From Hyphomicrobiales bacterium (GTDB lineage: Bacteria; Pseudomonadota; Alphaproteobacteria; Rhizobiales; Rhizobiaceae): a stretch of 64,000 bases of DNA. Each line of letters opens with the position of its first letter. Position 1 is the stretch's first letter. The stretch is taken from NCBI GenBank assembly GCA_900471485.1, contig UCEU01000033.1, positions 20,332-84,331 on the forward strand, written 5' to 3'. Positions 16,037 to 24,040 of this stretch are shown here, piece after piece. The notes beneath the pieces were generated by a model, which did not search any database, was not told the DNA's origin, and saw only the letters and a list, made by a program, of their open reading frames with translations. A program made the position numbers and the translations under genes.

Positions 16037-17326
16037 TCAGGATGTCAGCCGCGGGGTGTGTACGACCTTCAGGAATAGCGCCTTCATTGCATCGGCGATG
16101 CCGTCCGTCGGGGTAACCTCAAAATAAAGGCCGGGGGAGGCGCATTCGGCCATCTTCGACGAGATCTGGCTCTGGAAAGGCGAGATCCAGCTATTATACC
16201 AGCTGTTCGCCGGCAGCGGCAGATAAGTGGTGTAGAGCACGGCGATCTTCACACCCTTCGCCTTCAGCGGTGCGCAGAAGCTGGTGTCGATCGGCTCCTG
16301 GCAGCGGCCGCTGGTCGTCTTCTTCGTGCAGGTGGACGGCTTGTAGCTGTCGCCGACGCCATCGGCCACGAAGAACAGAATCGTCTGCGGATCGGCGGCG
16401 GTGCTGCCGGTGCCCGGCGAGGTGATGATGGTGTTCATCTGCGTCAGCGCGCTGTCGAAGCTGGTCGTCTGGTCGTTGTTGTAGCCTTGCTTCGGGATCG
16501 TCATCAGGTCGACGGCATCGGTATAACTGCGCACCTGATCCAGATCGTAGGTCGGGTTGGAAATCGTCGTCAGCTTGGCATCCTCGGCCTTGGTGCCGAA
16601 GGTATAGACGCCCATGCGAAACTGATTGCTGGCGACCCGCGTGCTTTTTGCCGTCGTCGTCAGTTGCTGGGTCGCCTGGCGCACCGTATCGATACGCATG
16701 GTCACGCCGAGCTTCTTCGCCAGATTGTAATAGCTCTTGTCGCCGCTTGCGACGTCATGACAGGCGAAGGCGCAGGAATCCGACGTGTTCGCCTGCATCT
16801 TGGCGACGTCGGCGGGCGTCGCGCCGACGCCCATCGATGGCGTGTTATCGATCAGGATATAGAAGTCCATGAAGGACGCGGTCATGTATTCCGCCGTCGC
16901 CGTGCCAGAGATGTCGATCCCGTTCTGGCCGAACAGACGCATGAAGCTGGTCGGAACCGTCGACTTGAACGAGACGCTCGACGACACCTTGTTGAGATTG
17001 CGGTTCACGCTGACGGAAAGCGTGATCGGCAGCGTCGCGGCTTCGCCGGACATCTGTCCGGAAAACAGCTTGCGCGCATCGCTTTCACCGACGGAGATCG
17101 ACCCGTCGCCCGACATCGTCATGGCCTGGATGACCGACGCTGATTTTTCCGCGACGGTCCCCACCGCGGCCGCATCGGCCGCATCGTAGAGCTGCGTCCT
17201 GATCTCCATCGCATGGGAAAAATCGATCGCCATCCCGGTCGCACCCGCAAGCGGCATGAATAGGATCGCGGTGAGCATACCGAAGTTGCCGGATTTCGAT
17301 TTCAGGAAGCGCTTGAGAGTGGTCAT
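16037..17326 (-). CDS. TadG-like protein (TadE/TadG pilus family) with vWA-like C-terminal domain
   Basis: About 429 residues from the ATG at 17326; an ATG at 17365 in frame would add 13 residues and cannot be excluded. The N-terminus (FLKSKSGNFGMLTAILFMPLAGATGMAIDFSHA) is the TadE/TadG-type membrane anchor followed by the short helix that begins the Flp-pilus region. From about residue 155 a von Willebrand A-like domain starts with FYILIDNTPSMG, a D-x-T-x-S MIDAS. TadG proteins belong to tight-adherence pilus systems, but no other tad gene is nearby, so this is an isolated copy. Confidence 0.83.
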   Translation of the reverse strand: MTTLKRFLKSKSGNFGMLTAILFMPLAGATGMAIDFSHAMEIRTQLYDAADAAAVGTVAEKSASVIQAMTMSGDGSISVGESDARKLFSGQMSGEAATLPITLSVSVNRNLNKVSSSVSFKSTVPTSFMRLFGQNGIDISGTATAEYMTASFMDFYILIDNTPSMGVGATPADVAKMQANTSDSCAFACHDVASGDKSYYNLAKKLGVTMRIDTVRQATQQLTTTAKSTRVASNQFRMGVYTFGTKAEDAKLTTISNPTYDLDQVRSYTDAVDLMTIPKQGYNNDQTTSFDSALTQMNTIITSPGTGSTAADPQTILFFVADGVGDSYKPSTCTKKTTSGRCQEPIDTSFCAPLKAKGVKIAVLYTTYLPLPANSWYNSWISPFQSQISSKMAECASPGLYFEVTPTDGIADAMKALFLKVVHTPRLTS

Positions 17327-17489
17327 GGGGGCACCGAATGTGAGCGACGGACGACTTCTAGCCATCCTCGCTTAAACTCCCGATAACCGCCGTGGTTAAA
17401 CGAAATCAAATAGTTGAGCGCCCTGCGAGCGCCTTGCGGATTATGCAATCCAGAATTGGCGCGCATGCGGGCTGCCTGCGCTTCATGAC

Positions 17490-17518
17490 AAAAAATAGCC
17501 CCGCACGGTGGCGGGGCT
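17490..17518 (-). terminator. Rho-independent terminator downstream of tRNA-Thr
   Basis: On the minus strand a perfect 8-bp stem AGCCCCGC / GCGGGGCT is followed by ATTTTTT. It lies about 165 bp past the tRNA-Thr gene and before the TadG gene. The gap 17366-17682 holds no gene I can support. Confidence 0.85.
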
Positions 17519-17682
17519 GAGTCTGGTGGCATTACTGGAAATGAATCCGCTGGGTGCTGAAGCCAGCGTGCAGGGTTAACCCGCGCGGCATGGGATTGTT
17601 CCATGGATGGCTGGTCGGTGCACGGAAGATATGGACAAGCAAGCCGATGATACGGCTCGTTTGGCTATCGTTTTTGGGGAAA

Positions 17683-17758
17683 TGGTGCCGCTTGCAGGAC
17701 TCGAACCTGCGACCCCATCATTACGAATGATGTGCTCTACCACCTGAGCTAAAGCGGC
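17683..17758 (-). tRNA. tRNA-Thr (anticodon CGT)
   Basis: The reverse strand folds as a 76-nt tRNA: acceptor GCCGCTT/AAGCGGC, D arm with TAGCTCAGGTGGTAGAG, anticodon stem CATCA/TGATG with loop TTCGTAA, T arm with GGTTCGAGTCC, and an encoded CCA end. The anticodon CGT reads ACG (Thr). Confidence 0.96.
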
Positions 17759-17887
17759 AACTCCAGAGGCCGAATGATCCGGCCCGCGATTTGCATGGCG
17801 CTGATACAAGCATTGCCGGAAGATTTCAAGCGCCCTCTCGCGCCTTTGCGAAAAAAACCAATGCCAACTGAAGTCGCCTGAGGAAAG

Positions 17888-18847
17888 TCAGAGCGAGAGC
17901 CGGGCGCGGGCGACCTTGTATTCCTGTTCCAGCCGGCCGACGAGACGCTCGACGGGTTCCACGGCCTTGATCGCGCCGATCCCCTGGCCGCTCCCCCATA
18001 TGTCCTTCCACGCCTTGGCGCCGCCCACGGCCTGTTCGAAATCCATCTTGGAGGGATCGGCGACCGGCAGGTTGTCGGGATCGAGGCCCGCCGCGGTAAC
18101 GGAAGGTTTCAGATAATTGCCGTGCACACCAGTGAAGTAGTTGGAGTAGACGATATCGTTTGCAGCGCCCTCGACGATCGCCTGCTTGTAGGCCTCCGTG
18201 GCACGTGCTTCCCGCGTGGCGATGAAGGGCGAGCCGATATAGGCCATGTCGGCGCCCATGGCCTGCGCCGCCAGGATCGCGCCGCCATTGGCGATGGCGC
18301 CGGCGAGAAGCAATGGCCCGTCGAACCATTCGCGGATTTCCTGCACCAGCGCGAAGGGCGAAAGCGTGCCGGCATGGCCGCCGGCGCCGGCCGCGACCGC
18401 GATCAGCCCGTCGGCCCCCTTGCGGATCGCCGAATTGGCGTGCCGGTTGTTGATCACGTCGTGCAGCACGATGCCGCCATAGGTGTGAACTGCGGCGTTC
18501 ACCTCCGGCACCGCACCGAGCGACGAGATCACGATCGGTACCTTGTACTTAACGCAGAGCATCAGGTCATGCTCCAGCCGCCTGTTCGACGTATGGACGA
18601 TCTGGTTGACGGCGAAGGGCGCCGCCGGCCGCCCGGGGTTTGCCGCGTCATGCGCCGCCAGTTCCTCGGTGATCATCGCCAGCCATTCGTCCAGCTGGCT
18701 TTCCGGCCGCGCGTTGAGCGCCGGGAAAGCGCCGACGATCCCGGCCTTGCACTGCGCCAGCGTCAACTCGGGATGCGAGATGATGAACAAGGGTGAAGCG
18801 ACGACCGGAAGTCTGAGGTTCTGCGTCAGGATCGAGGGCAGGGACAT
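17888..18847 (-). CDS. Nitronate monooxygenase family protein
   Basis: A 319-residue FMN-dependent TIM-barrel protein of the 2-nitropropane dioxygenase/NMO family. Visible are LPVVASPLFIISHPELTLA at the N-terminus, the glycine-rich ADGLIAVAAGAGGHAG with the catalytic-type His in GGHAG, and AIANGGAILAAQAMGADMAYIGSPF for phosphate binding. Such enzymes oxidise alkyl nitronates; related proteins act as enoyl reductases. The gene stands alone behind a strong palindromic operator-like site. Confidence 0.9.
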   Translation of the reverse strand: MSLPSILTQNLRLPVVASPLFIISHPELTLAQCKAGIVGAFPALNARPESQLDEWLAMITEELAAHDAANPGRPAAPFAVNQIVHTSNRRLEHDLMLCVKYKVPIVISSLGAVPEVNAAVHTYGGIVLHDVINNRHANSAIRKGADGLIAVAAGAGGHAGTLSPFALVQEIREWFDGPLLLAGAIANGGAILAAQAMGADMAYIGSPFIATREARATEAYKQAIVEGAANDIVYSNYFTGVHGNYLKPSVTAAGLDPDNLPVADPSKMDFEQAVGGAKAWKDIWGSGQGIGAIKAVEPVERLVGRLEQEYKVARARLSL

Positions 18848-18862
18848 GATACACCACGGTGA

Positions 18863-18884
18863 TTGACGTTTACGAAAACGTCAA
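18863..18884 (-). promoter_or_regulatory. Palindromic operator upstream of nitronate monooxygenase
   Basis: A perfect 9-bp inverted repeat, TTGACGTTT and AAACGTCAA, with a 4-bp spacer, 16-37 bp upstream of the start codon, where it would overlap the core promoter. It resembles MerR-family (LiuR-type) operators of alpha-proteobacterial acyl-CoA genes as I remember them. Confidence 0.6.
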
Positions 18885-19098
18885 TGTGATAGCAGAGCAA
18901 ATCGGGGTCGAAAAGGCCGTCTATCGATTTTGCGAATATCGGTTATTGTTGTGGGCCCTGGACTTGCACGCGGCGGTTTCGTTATCCCCTGTCGATCGGC
19001 GCGGAATAAGGAGCAAGGCTTGCGGTTTTCGGCGTCAACGGCTACCGCATTGACGAACTGTTAAGCATGATGCCCAGTCTCAGAGTAAAGGACCGGAC

Positions 19099-20289
19099 GT
19101 GAGCGGATTAGAAACGGCAATCAGAACGGCACTCAACAATGCCGATCGCGACAATCCCGAAGTCCGAGCCAAGATCTATCAATCCGCGCGTCAGGCGCTG
19201 GAAGCCGGGCTGCGCAAGCAGGACATCACCGATGTCGAGGCCATCAGCCATCATCGCCACCGTCTGGAAACCACGATCCACATGATCGAGGCCGAGGAGC
19301 GCGAGCGCATGCATCCGCGCCAGGGGCCACCCGAGGTTCCGGTCCCGCCCGTCGTGGAGATGCCGCCGTCTCAGCCGACGACCCGTCGCGAGAGCGACGA
19401 TATCGCCTTCGGCGGCGAGACGCGTGAGCATGTCGTCACCGATCCGCGCTTCGAGGATGAATCGAGCCTCGCCGATGTGCATGCCGGAAGTGCCGATCAT
19501 TTGGCCGCCCCGGAAGCGCCGGAGGAAACCTTCGTCGCCGATCGCAAGCCGGCCGCCGGCATGGATTTCAAGCCGGAACGCGCCGCTGCCAGGCGCAAGC
19601 CGCGCAAGTTCTTTTCCAGGCTGCTTGTCTGGTGCGTGCTCCTCGCCTTCATCGGCATGGGCGCCTGGTGGGCCTATACATCCGGCATCTTGATGTCGGC
19701 GGACGAGCGCGACACCAGCGTCGCCAACCCGCCGGCAAGCACGCAGCCGGAAGACTTCGATGGTGAGGACGAGAACCAGAGCGCCGACAGCGATGCATCC
19801 GGCAATCCGCCCGTCGTGATCGACCCGCAGAATTCCTTCTCGTCCGAATGGATCGAAGTCTTCAAGCCCTCCGACGCGGCAAGCCTGCAGAAGGGCACGC
19901 AGTCGAAGGCCGAGAACATCGCCGAGAATGATGGACCCGCCATCCGCCTGACCTCGCAGAGCAACGGCAGCGACGGCAATGTCGGCATTCCCGTTTCGGC
20001 CGAAGTGCTGCAGCAGTTGGCCGGAAAGTCCTCGACGATCGCCATCACCCTGCAGTCGACGTCCGACCAGCCGACGCAGATTACCGTCGAGTGTGATTTC
20101 CAGTCGCTGGGCGATTGTGCGCGTCACCGCTTCTCCGTGACGCGCCAAAAGTCGGACGTGCTTCTGCAGGTCCGTTTCGATCGCTCTCTGGCGCCGAGCT
20201 CGCCCGGCGCACTGTTGATCAACAGCGACGTGGACGGCAAGGCGCGAGGGATCAATCTCTACGCCGTGCGCATCCTGCCGGGGCAGTGA
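19099..20289 (+). CDS. Conserved membrane-anchored protein of unknown function
   Basis: A 396-residue protein with a GTG start after AAAGGA. Residues 1-75 are helical (SGLETAIRTALNNADRDNPEVRAKIY...). Residues 80-165 are acidic and Pro-rich, probably disordered. One membrane segment lies near residues 175-193 (LLVWCVLLAFIGMGAWWAY). An acidic linker and a C-terminal beta-rich domain (about 245-396) with one Cys pair (VECDFQSLGDC) follow. The topology suggests a cytosolic N-terminus and periplasmic C-terminus. I do not recognise a named family. The stop abuts the ppk2 stop with no gap. Confidence 0.8.
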   Translation: MSGLETAIRTALNNADRDNPEVRAKIYQSARQALEAGLRKQDITDVEAISHHRHRLETTIHMIEAEERERMHPRQGPPEVPVPPVVEMPPSQPTTRRESDDIAFGGETREHVVTDPRFEDESSLADVHAGSADHLAAPEAPEETFVADRKPAAGMDFKPERAAARRKPRKFFSRLLVWCVLLAFIGMGAWWAYTSGILMSADERDTSVANPPASTQPEDFDGEDENQSADSDASGNPPVVIDPQNSFSSEWIEVFKPSDAASLQKGTQSKAENIAENDGPAIRLTSQSNGSDGNVGIPVSAEVLQQLAGKSSTIAITLQSTSDQPTQITVECDFQSLGDCARHRFSVTRQKSDVLLQVRFDRSLAPSSPGALLINSDVDGKARGINLYAVRILPGQ

Positions 20290-21171
20290 TCATTTCAGGA
20301 AATCCGGCCCGAAGCCGATGATCTTGTCGTCGAGCTTGCCGATCGCGCTCTTGTCCTTGGCGTCGTAGTCGATCGTGAGCAGCAGGTGGCGGACGAGGTT
20401 CAGGCGGGCGCGGCGCTTGTCGTTGGCGCGCACCACTGTCCAGGGCGCGAATTCCGTATGCGTCTTCTTCAGCATACGATCGCGCTTTTCGCTGTAGTCG
20501 TCCCACTTCGTCAGGGCCGCGATATCCATCGACGACAGCTTCCACACCTTCAGAGGGTCGTGGCGGCGGTCATGGAATCGCTTCAGCTGCATCTCGCGGC
20601 CGATATCCAGGTAGAACTTGAAGAAGAAGATGCCTTCGTGCGCGATCACCTTTTCGATCTGCGGCGCCTGCTCGAGGAAGTCCTCATATTGCTTCGGCGT
20701 GCAGAACCCCATGACCGGCTCGACGCCGGCGCGGTTGTACCAGGAGCGGTCGAAGAGCACGAATTCGCCCGCCGTGGGAAACTGCGCGACATAGCGCTGG
20801 AAGTACCATTGACCGGCTTCCCGGTCCGTCGGCTTGGTCAGCGCGACGACGCGGGCGAGGCGGGGGTTCATGTGTGCCGATGACGCCGAGATCGCGCCGC
20901 CCTTGCCGGCTGCATCGCGCCCCTCGAACAGCGCCATCACCCGTTTGCCGGTCGCCTGCAGCCAGAACTGCAGCTTCACCAGCTCGACCTGCAGCTTCTT
21001 CAGGTCGTCGAGATACTCGTCTTCCTTCAGCTTCTTGTTGTAGGGGTAGCCGCCGGATTTGAGCGCGTCCTCGTCCACCCAGTCGGGCAGGACGGGATCG
21101 TCGACATCGAAGATGCGCTTCTTGCCGCCGATCTCCAGTTCAACTGCTCTGCTCTCGACATCTTCGGCCAT
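20290..21171 (-). CDS. ppk2: Polyphosphate kinase 2
   Basis: A 293-residue PPK2. The ATG at 21171 lies 6 nt after GAGGAGG; an ATG two codons earlier overlaps that site and the longer open frame lacks signals. Walker A GRDAAGKGG and the DRSWYNRAGVE Walker B region are intact, as is the lid stretch KRFHDRRHDPLKVWKLS. PPK2 proteins transfer phosphate between polyphosphate and nucleotides, mostly making NTP or NDP from polyphosphate. It is divergent from phoR, which ties polyphosphate use to phosphate sensing. No terminator separates it from the convergent gene. Confidence 0.94.
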   Translation of the reverse strand: MAEDVESRAVELEIGGKKRIFDVDDPVLPDWVDEDALKSGGYPYNKKLKEDEYLDDLKKLQVELVKLQFWLQATGKRVMALFEGRDAAGKGGAISASSAHMNPRLARVVALTKPTDREAGQWYFQRYVAQFPTAGEFVLFDRSWYNRAGVEPVMGFCTPKQYEDFLEQAPQIEKVIAHEGIFFFKFYLDIGREMQLKRFHDRRHDPLKVWKLSSMDIAALTKWDDYSEKRDRMLKKTHTEFAPWTVVRANDKRRARLNLVRHLLLTIDYDAKDKSAIGKLDDKIIGFGPDFLK

Positions 21172-21304
21172 GGTCATCCTCCTCGGCTTTCTATGTGGCG
21201 CAGGCGAACATATTTTCCATTGAAAATCAAACGGCTTGGCGAGACGCAAAAATCTGTGCGTCATCCTCAGGCTTTTTAGGTTCGCTGGCAGCAATCGTAA
21301 ATTT

Positions 21305-21315
21305 CTGTCATGAAT
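21305..21315 (+). promoter_or_regulatory. Pho-box-like half site in the ppk2-phoR gap
   Basis: CTGTCATGAAT matches the 11-bp PhoB repeat unit; the next unit (CACCGCTATCA) is weak. It overlaps the most upstream candidate ATG for phoR (21310), an argument that translation starts further in. Confidence 0.4.
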
Positions 21316-21396
21316 CACCGCTATCAGGCAAAGTTTGATAGCGTGAAAAGACCGGTTCGGCGGCGCGGGGGACACTTGGAAGACGAGAAGTCATGG

Positions 21397-22638
21397 ATGG
21401 AAAGGCTGATGGCGCGCCTCCGTCGGCAGAGTTTCGTTCTCCTGGTGGCGATCGCTATCGCCGTGATTGCCGCAGTCGCTGGAATGAACGGCTGGGGCGT
21501 GCTTGCGCTTCTGCTGGTCATGACAATCGTGGTTCTATCCTCGGCGCAGCCGATCGAGCCGAAACCGATCGCGAAGGAACGGCCAGTCGTCGAAGAAGAG
21601 CCAGCTTCCCGCAGCCTATTGCCGGAGGTTTCGGCCACGCTCTCGGCGCTGGATATTCCGGTCATGGTGCTTGCCGGCGATGCATCGGTGCTGTTCCAGA
21701 ACAAGGCCGCCGAAAAGGCCTTCGGCGAGGTCGTCATCGGTGCGCATATCTCCGCGCGGCTCCGTTCGCCCGGCATTCTCGATATGCTGCGCGAGACGAT
21801 CGCCACCAATGCGCCGAACCAGATCGAGCATTCAGAGCGCCTGCCGTCCGAGCGCGTCTATATCGTGCGCAGCGCGCCGGTCGAGCTGGTGGTCCATAGC
21901 GGTCACGCCGAACGCCTGTACGTCCTCTCCTTCCGCGATATCTCAGAAGTGCGCCGGATCGACCGCATGCGTTCGGATTTCGTCGCCAATGCCAGCCACG
22001 AACTGCGCACGCCGCTCGCTTCCCTGCGCGGTTTCATCGAGACCATCCAGGGGCCGGCAAAGAACGATCTGAAAGCGCAGGAGCGCTTCCTCGGCATCAT
22101 GTTCGACCAGACGACGCGCATGAGCCGACTGGTGGACGACCTCTTGTCCTTGTCGCGCCTGGAGCTGAAATCGCATATCGCGCCGGATGAGAAGGTTGAT
22201 CTGGTGCCTCTCCTTGGCCATGTCCGGGATGCGTTGCTGCCGCTCGCCAGGGACGTCGGCGTCGAGATGGTCCTGCATCTGCCGGAAGGAAAAGCCGAGG
22301 TGCTCGGCGATCGGGACGAACTCGTCCAGGTTTTCGAGAACCTGATGGAGAATGCCTGCAAGTACGGTCAGGAAGGCAAGCTCGTTGAGGTGTTCCTGAA
22401 GAACGATGCCGGCACGCCGGTCGAGGTGACTGTCGTGGATAAGGGCCCAGGCATTCCGGCTGAACATGTGCCGCGCCTGACCGAGCGTTTCTACCGCGTC
22501 AGCATCGAGGACAGCCGCTCGAAGAAGGGCACCGGGCTCGGCCTTGCCATCGTCAAGCACATCCTCACGCGCCACCGCGCCCGCCTCATTGTGAAGTCCG
22601 AAGTCGGCAAGGGAACGAGCTTTACCGTCCGATTTTGA
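21397..22638 (+). CDS. phoR: Phosphate regulon sensor histidine kinase PhoR
   Basis: A membrane histidine kinase of about 413 residues from the ATG at 21397. A TTG at 21376 or an ATG at 21310 would lengthen it by 7 or 29 residues, and the true start is uncertain. Two membrane segments occupy roughly residues 10-50, then a PAS-like domain (about 75-180), HisKA with the phospho-accepting His in NASHELRTPLASL, and HATPase with the N box (LMENACKYG), G1 DKGPGIP and GTGLGLAI. It phosphorylates PhoB under phosphate limitation and is followed by the pst-pho operon. Confidence 0.93.
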   Translation: MERLMARLRRQSFVLLVAIAIAVIAAVAGMNGWGVLALLLVMTIVVLSSAQPIEPKPIAKERPVVEEEPASRSLLPEVSATLSALDIPVMVLAGDASVLFQNKAAEKAFGEVVIGAHISARLRSPGILDMLRETIATNAPNQIEHSERLPSERVYIVRSAPVELVVHSGHAERLYVLSFRDISEVRRIDRMRSDFVANASHELRTPLASLRGFIETIQGPAKNDLKAQERFLGIMFDQTTRMSRLVDDLLSLSRLELKSHIAPDEKVDLVPLLGHVRDALLPLARDVGVEMVLHLPEGKAEVLGDRDELVQVFENLMENACKYGQEGKLVEVFLKNDAGTPVEVTVVDKGPGIPAEHVPRLTERFYRVSIEDSRSKKGTGLGLAIVKHILTRHRARLIVKSEVGKGTSFTVRF

Positions 22639-22650
22639 CATAAAACCGCA

Positions 22651-22697
22651 ATGTGGCCCACATGGCCGGAAATATTATTGAGGTATTTCAATAATAT
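22651..22697. other. Two inverted repeats between phoR and the Pho box
   Basis: ATGTGG-C-CCACAT at 22651-22663 is a 6-bp inverted repeat. ATATTATTGA at 22672-22681 is perfectly repeated in reverse as TCAATAATAT at 22688-22697. Neither has a T-run; the second ends 3 bp before the Pho box. They could be a weak phoR terminator or a second operator. Confidence 0.6.
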
Positions 22698-22700
22698 AAA

Positions 22701-22733
22701 CTGTCACAAATGTTTCATCGAACTGACATAAAA
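22701..22733 (+). promoter_or_regulatory. Pho box (three 11-bp PhoB repeats) of the pst operon
   Basis: Three adjacent 11-bp units, CTGTCACAAAT, GTTTCATCGAA and CTGACATAAAA, fit the PhoB repeat (CTGTCAT plus an A/T-rich tail). They end 105 bp upstream of pstS. A related TGACATAAAACC overlaps the phoR stop at 22636-22647. Confidence 0.85.
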
Positions 22734-22838
22734 CCTCTGTGCATCGGGGGCTAAAGAGAGCGTGCCGATGAACAAACGGCACCGCTCAGAGGGCCGTTCC
22801 AGGCCGCACTCAGACCGCTATATGTCCGGGAGATTGAC

Positions 22839-23873
22839 ATGAACGCTTTTAAACTTACGGTCGCCGCACTCGCTGCTTCCGCCGCTTTCGCTGGTGCAGC
22901 CGTTGCTCGCGATCAGGTGCAGGTCAGTGGTTCGTCCACGGTTCTGCCTTACGCAAAGATCGTTGCCGAGACCTTCGGAGAAACCTTCAAGGACTTCAAG
23001 ACTCCGGTCGTTGAATCCGGCGGCACGGGCGCTGGCCTCAAGGAATTCTGCAAGGGCGTAGGCCCTGACACGATCGACGTTGCCAACGCTTCGCGTCCGA
23101 TCAACGCCAAGGAACTGGAAGCCTGCAAGGCAGCCGGCGTTACCGACATCCAGGAAGTCAAGATCGGCTACGACGGCATCGTCTTCGCAACCGACGCTTC
23201 GAACCCGGACGTCGCTTACGAGCCGGCCGACCTCTACAAGGCGCTCGCAGCTCAGGTTGTTGTCGATGGCAAGCTCGTTGCCAACCCCTACAAGAAGTGG
23301 TCTGAAGTCAACCCGAAGCTCCCGGCTGTTGATATCGCTGCTTACATCCCGGGCGAAAAGCACGGCACCCGCGAAGTGTTCGAACTGAACGTTCTCGCTG
23401 CTGGCTGCAAGGACTCCGGCGCGACCGACGTCATCGCCAAGGAAATCGCCGACAAGGCTGCCCAGGCTAAGGCTTGCATCGCGGTTCGTAAGGATGGCGC
23501 TGCTGTCGACATCGACGGCGACTATCCGGAAACGCTGGCACGCATCGCTGCCAACAAGACCGGCGTTGGTGTATTCGGCCTCTCCTTCTACGAAAACAAC
23601 GCTGACAAGCTGAAGGTTGCCACCGTAAAGGGCATCGTTCCGAGCCCGGAAACGATCGCTGACGGCACCTACCCGGTTTCGCGTCCGCTGTTCTTCTACG
23701 TCAAGAAGGCTCACCTGGGCGTTATCCCGGGCCTCAAGGAATACGTAAACTTCTTCGTATCCGACCAGATGGTTGGCCCTGACAGCCCGCTCGTCGAATA
23801 CGGCCTGGTTGCAGCTCCGGACGCTGAGCGCGATGCAACGCGCAAGGCTGTCGAAGACGGCAAGACCATGTAA
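22839..23873 (+). CDS. pstS: Phosphate ABC transporter substrate-binding protein PstS
   Basis: A 344-residue periplasmic phosphate-binding protein. The signal peptide is MNAFKLTVAALAASAAFAGAAVA. Phosphate-contact regions are visible as SGSSTVLPYA near the mature N-terminus and SGGTGAGLKEFC. The gene is unusually rich in GCT and GTT codons compared with its GCC/GTC-biased neighbours, as expected for a very highly expressed protein. First gene of the PhoB-driven operon; a stem-loop lies behind it. Confidence 0.95.
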   Translation: MNAFKLTVAALAASAAFAGAAVARDQVQVSGSSTVLPYAKIVAETFGETFKDFKTPVVESGGTGAGLKEFCKGVGPDTIDVANASRPINAKELEACKAAGVTDIQEVKIGYDGIVFATDASNPDVAYEPADLYKALAAQVVVDGKLVANPYKKWSEVNPKLPAVDIAAYIPGEKHGTREVFELNVLAAGCKDSGATDVIAKEIADKAAQAKACIAVRKDGAAVDIDGDYPETLARIAANKTGVGVFGLSFYENNADKLKVATVKGIVPSPETIADGTYPVSRPLFFYVKKAHLGVIPGLKEYVNFFVSDQMVGPDSPLVEYGLVAAPDAERDATRKAVEDGKTM

Positions 23874-23882
23874 TCGAACTTT

Positions 23883-23911
23883 GCCGGCGCGGTCCAAAAG
23901 GTCGCGCCGGC
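23883..23911 (+). other. Intercistronic stem-loop after pstS
   Basis: A perfect 9-bp inverted repeat, GCCGGCGCG and CGCGCCGGC, starting 9 bp after the pstS stop, followed only by TTGCCTTTG. It probably stabilises the pstS message or partly terminates transcription before pstC. Confidence 0.7.
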
Positions 23912-24040
23912 ATTGCCTTTGTTGCTCTATGGGAGCGGCGAAGTTGAACGACTCCATGATTGGAGGCGGAAATCTGGCGACCGAAATTTGATGGTTTGCC
24001 GTTTCGCTTTTTGGGGCCAAGGGCCTGGGGACCTTAACGA

